Part shown: positions 62,652 to 64,000 of the stretch, one piece after another
How the letters are laid out: each line of letters opens with the position of its first letter
How positions within the stretch are numbered: position 1 is the first letter of the stretch
NCBI GenBank assembly: GCA_003439945.1
Contig: QVRM01005399.1
Coordinates: forward strand, 1-64,000
Source of the DNA: Dermanyssus gallinae
Lineage: Eukaryota > Arthropoda > Arachnida > Mesostigmata > Dermanyssidae
Length of the DNA stretch: 64,000 nucleotides
Reading direction: 5' to 3'
Notes under the pieces: model-generated
Seen by the model: only the letters and a program-made list of their open reading frames with translations
Told to the model about the DNA's origin: nothing
The model's database searches: none
Position numbers and translations under genes: made by a program

Positions 62652-62818
62652 CTATTGTTGTTGTTGTTGTTCCTGCTGCTATTTTTGTTGCTGTTGTTGC
62701 TGCTATTGTTATTGCTGTGGTTTGTGCTGCTGCTGCTGTTGTTGCTGTTGCTATTATTGTTGTTGCTGCCGCTGCTATTGTTGGTGTTGTTGTTGTTGTT
62801 GTTGCTGTTGTTGTTGGT
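62652..62818. repeat. (GTT)n/(GCT)n-rich array
   Basis: About 165 bp of TTG/CTG trinucleotides, opposite in strand sense to the array at 62337-62471. The poly-Leu and poly-Val frames over it are artefacts of the repeat. Confidence 0.9.
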
Positions 62819-63767
62819 ACAGTACATTCGCCGTACTCAGCGCGCACCCAGCTCAAGTGTATCCTTCAATAGAGCTGTTTCAATACCTCTCTCTCTCTCT
62901 CTCTCTCTCTCGTTCGTTCGGTCGTTCATTCGCTCTCGATCTTTCTTTGTCGCTCTCCCTCTCACGCTTGCTCTATCCCTCTTTCCTACTACTACTACTA
63001 CTACGATGTACCAACACGGCTATTTCATCTTGTTGCGCTGTTCGCACAACAGATCCCGGAGGAGGATAGACGTGTGGACATACAAACACATGCGAGGCTG
63101 GCACGTAGAGTCTTCTTATCCGTGTGACTTGTCAACTCGAACGTTGTGCGAGGTGCGCCGTGTTTCAGTACCAGTTGCGAAGGGCCACACACATTGTGCT
63201 CGCTACGTGAGGGGAGCACACGTACCCCCTAAACCCGTAGTCCTCGCCTGATTCCTCGCTGCTCGTTTCTGCTCTCGTGTGTGTTTCGAAGCGTTTCCAA
63301 TCTTCGTGCCGGTTCGAGGGCTGCTCCCTGCTCAAAGACCGATTCGTTGGCGCGCACCTTGCGCATGGACCCTTATATTTAATTTACAAGAAGAAAATTG
63401 CCGCGTCGCACCGTTGTTGTTCCTGTGTGTAGAAGCTAGTTTCAGTGTAGAAGCTAGTTCCAGTGTAGAAGCTAGTTTCTTGAAAGTTAGTTTCTTGACG
63501 TTTGATTACCATCATCATCGTCATCACTCTCATCATCATCATTACCATCACCACAACCAACACCACCTGCTTCTTTTCTTCCTTCGTCTCTCGCTGAATG
63601 TGGCTGATTGACAACAACGGTGTTTGACAAACGCTACGTAGTTAGTCAGTTAGTGGAAAGCCTGCAAGTACTAATTGGCAAAAGGTGTTGTTTTTGCGAG
63701 AGAGAGAAAGTGTGTGTTCTCATGTGTACGCGCGTAAATTTAGACGGTCGAAAATGGCTGCAATGAA
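62819..63767. other. Possible 5' region of the right-end ORF
   Basis: (CT)n at about 62889-62911, an ATC/CAT-rich tract at about 63505-63570 and three repeats of TAGAAGCTAGTT(T/C)CAGTG at about 63430-63475. No coding sequence is supported. Pyrimidine-rich leader-like sequence precedes the ORF at 63768. Confidence 0.4.
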
Positions 63768-63959
63768 ATGACGACGACGCCTGCCCAACTCCAACCACCA
63801 ACGATGCCTCTAGCCGAGTTTAGTCGGCTTTTCTTCGACGGAATTGTGTTTCTGGGCTCGGCTGTACTGCTGTACACGTTCGCCTTGCGCGGCCACGTCC
63901 AGGCGTCCTGGTACATCAAGGGGCCCCGCGCAAAACCGCGCCGAATTCGAACGGCGTAG
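63768..63959 (+). CDS. Possible small single-pass membrane protein
   Basis: A 63-residue frame with GC-rich codons. The N-terminus MTTTPAQLQPPTMPLAEF is followed by one hydrophobic segment (about residues 21-40, FFDGIVFLGSAVLLYTFALR) and a basic tail (IKGPRAKPRRIRTA). The second Met (codon 13) could be the true start. It may be complete, or the first exon of a gene running off the right edge. No family recognised. Confidence 0.35.
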   Translation: MTTTPAQLQPPTMPLAEFSRLFFDGIVFLGSAVLLYTFALRGHVQASWYIKGPRAKPRRIRTA

Positions 63960-64000
63960 CTGGATAGCTAAGCTGTCGGTCTCTGCTGGCTCTGTCTGTC

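Noticed and set aside
62288..63251. Long Asn-, Val- and Leu-rich frames near the right end
   Set aside because: They are trinucleotide-repeat artefacts on both strands; the poly-Leu frame is not a signal peptide or membrane protein.

Overview
The window is animal nuclear DNA. It has GT-AG introns, class A GPCR and CUB-domain coding sequence, cecropia-like DD34D mariner transposons, non-LTR retrotransposon relics, tRNA-derived SINE-like repeats and very abundant (TA)n, (ATT)n and (CAA)n simple repeats. It reads as an arthropod, possibly a mite or other chelicerate; the phylum is a reasonable inference, the finer placement a guess. No prokaryotic or viral feature is present.

Layout. At 0.9-2.3 kb (+) lies an intronless 479-residue peptide-type GPCR. 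Its second extracellular loop carries seven tandem copies of a Trp-Asn-Gly-Thr type unit, six of them N-glycosylation sequons. A broken tandem duplicate of its 3' end sits at 2.83-3.15 kb. From 3.2 to 27 kb the DNA is mostly intergenic: long (TA)n arrays, a SINE-like repeat, relics of non-LTR reverse transcriptases (10.3, 18.9 and 22.5 kb), a decayed mariner (12.4-13 kb), hairpins, and two or three small possible coding exons (17.2, 25.5 kb). From 27.2 to 54.05 kb the minus strand carries one large gene. I could assemble 20 exons (about 6.4 kb of coding sequence, roughly 2,140 codons) in a consistent phase chain. They encode 12 CUB domains joined by Pro/Gly/His-rich linkers, and the last exon has a Thr/Ser-rich stalk and hydrophobic tail. 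The first exon(s) with the start codon and any signal peptide were not found. Introns of this gene host two nearly identical but independently broken mariner copies. From 54 to 64 kb are a mariner helix-turn-helix relic, an RT relic, a SINE head, a miRNA-like hairpin, trinucleotide arrays and a small possible single-pass membrane protein at the right end.

The main point to check is the CUB gene between 30.5 and 32.2 kb. Three single-base insertions break the frame inside otherwise intact CUB domains, and a compensated -1/+1 pair lies in an Asp-Arg-Pro repeat. The other 18 exons need no correction. This is either a local assembly-quality problem or the start of decay of the 3' half. Genes and repeats here show no operon-like cooperation; the window is two genes in a repeat-rich setting.
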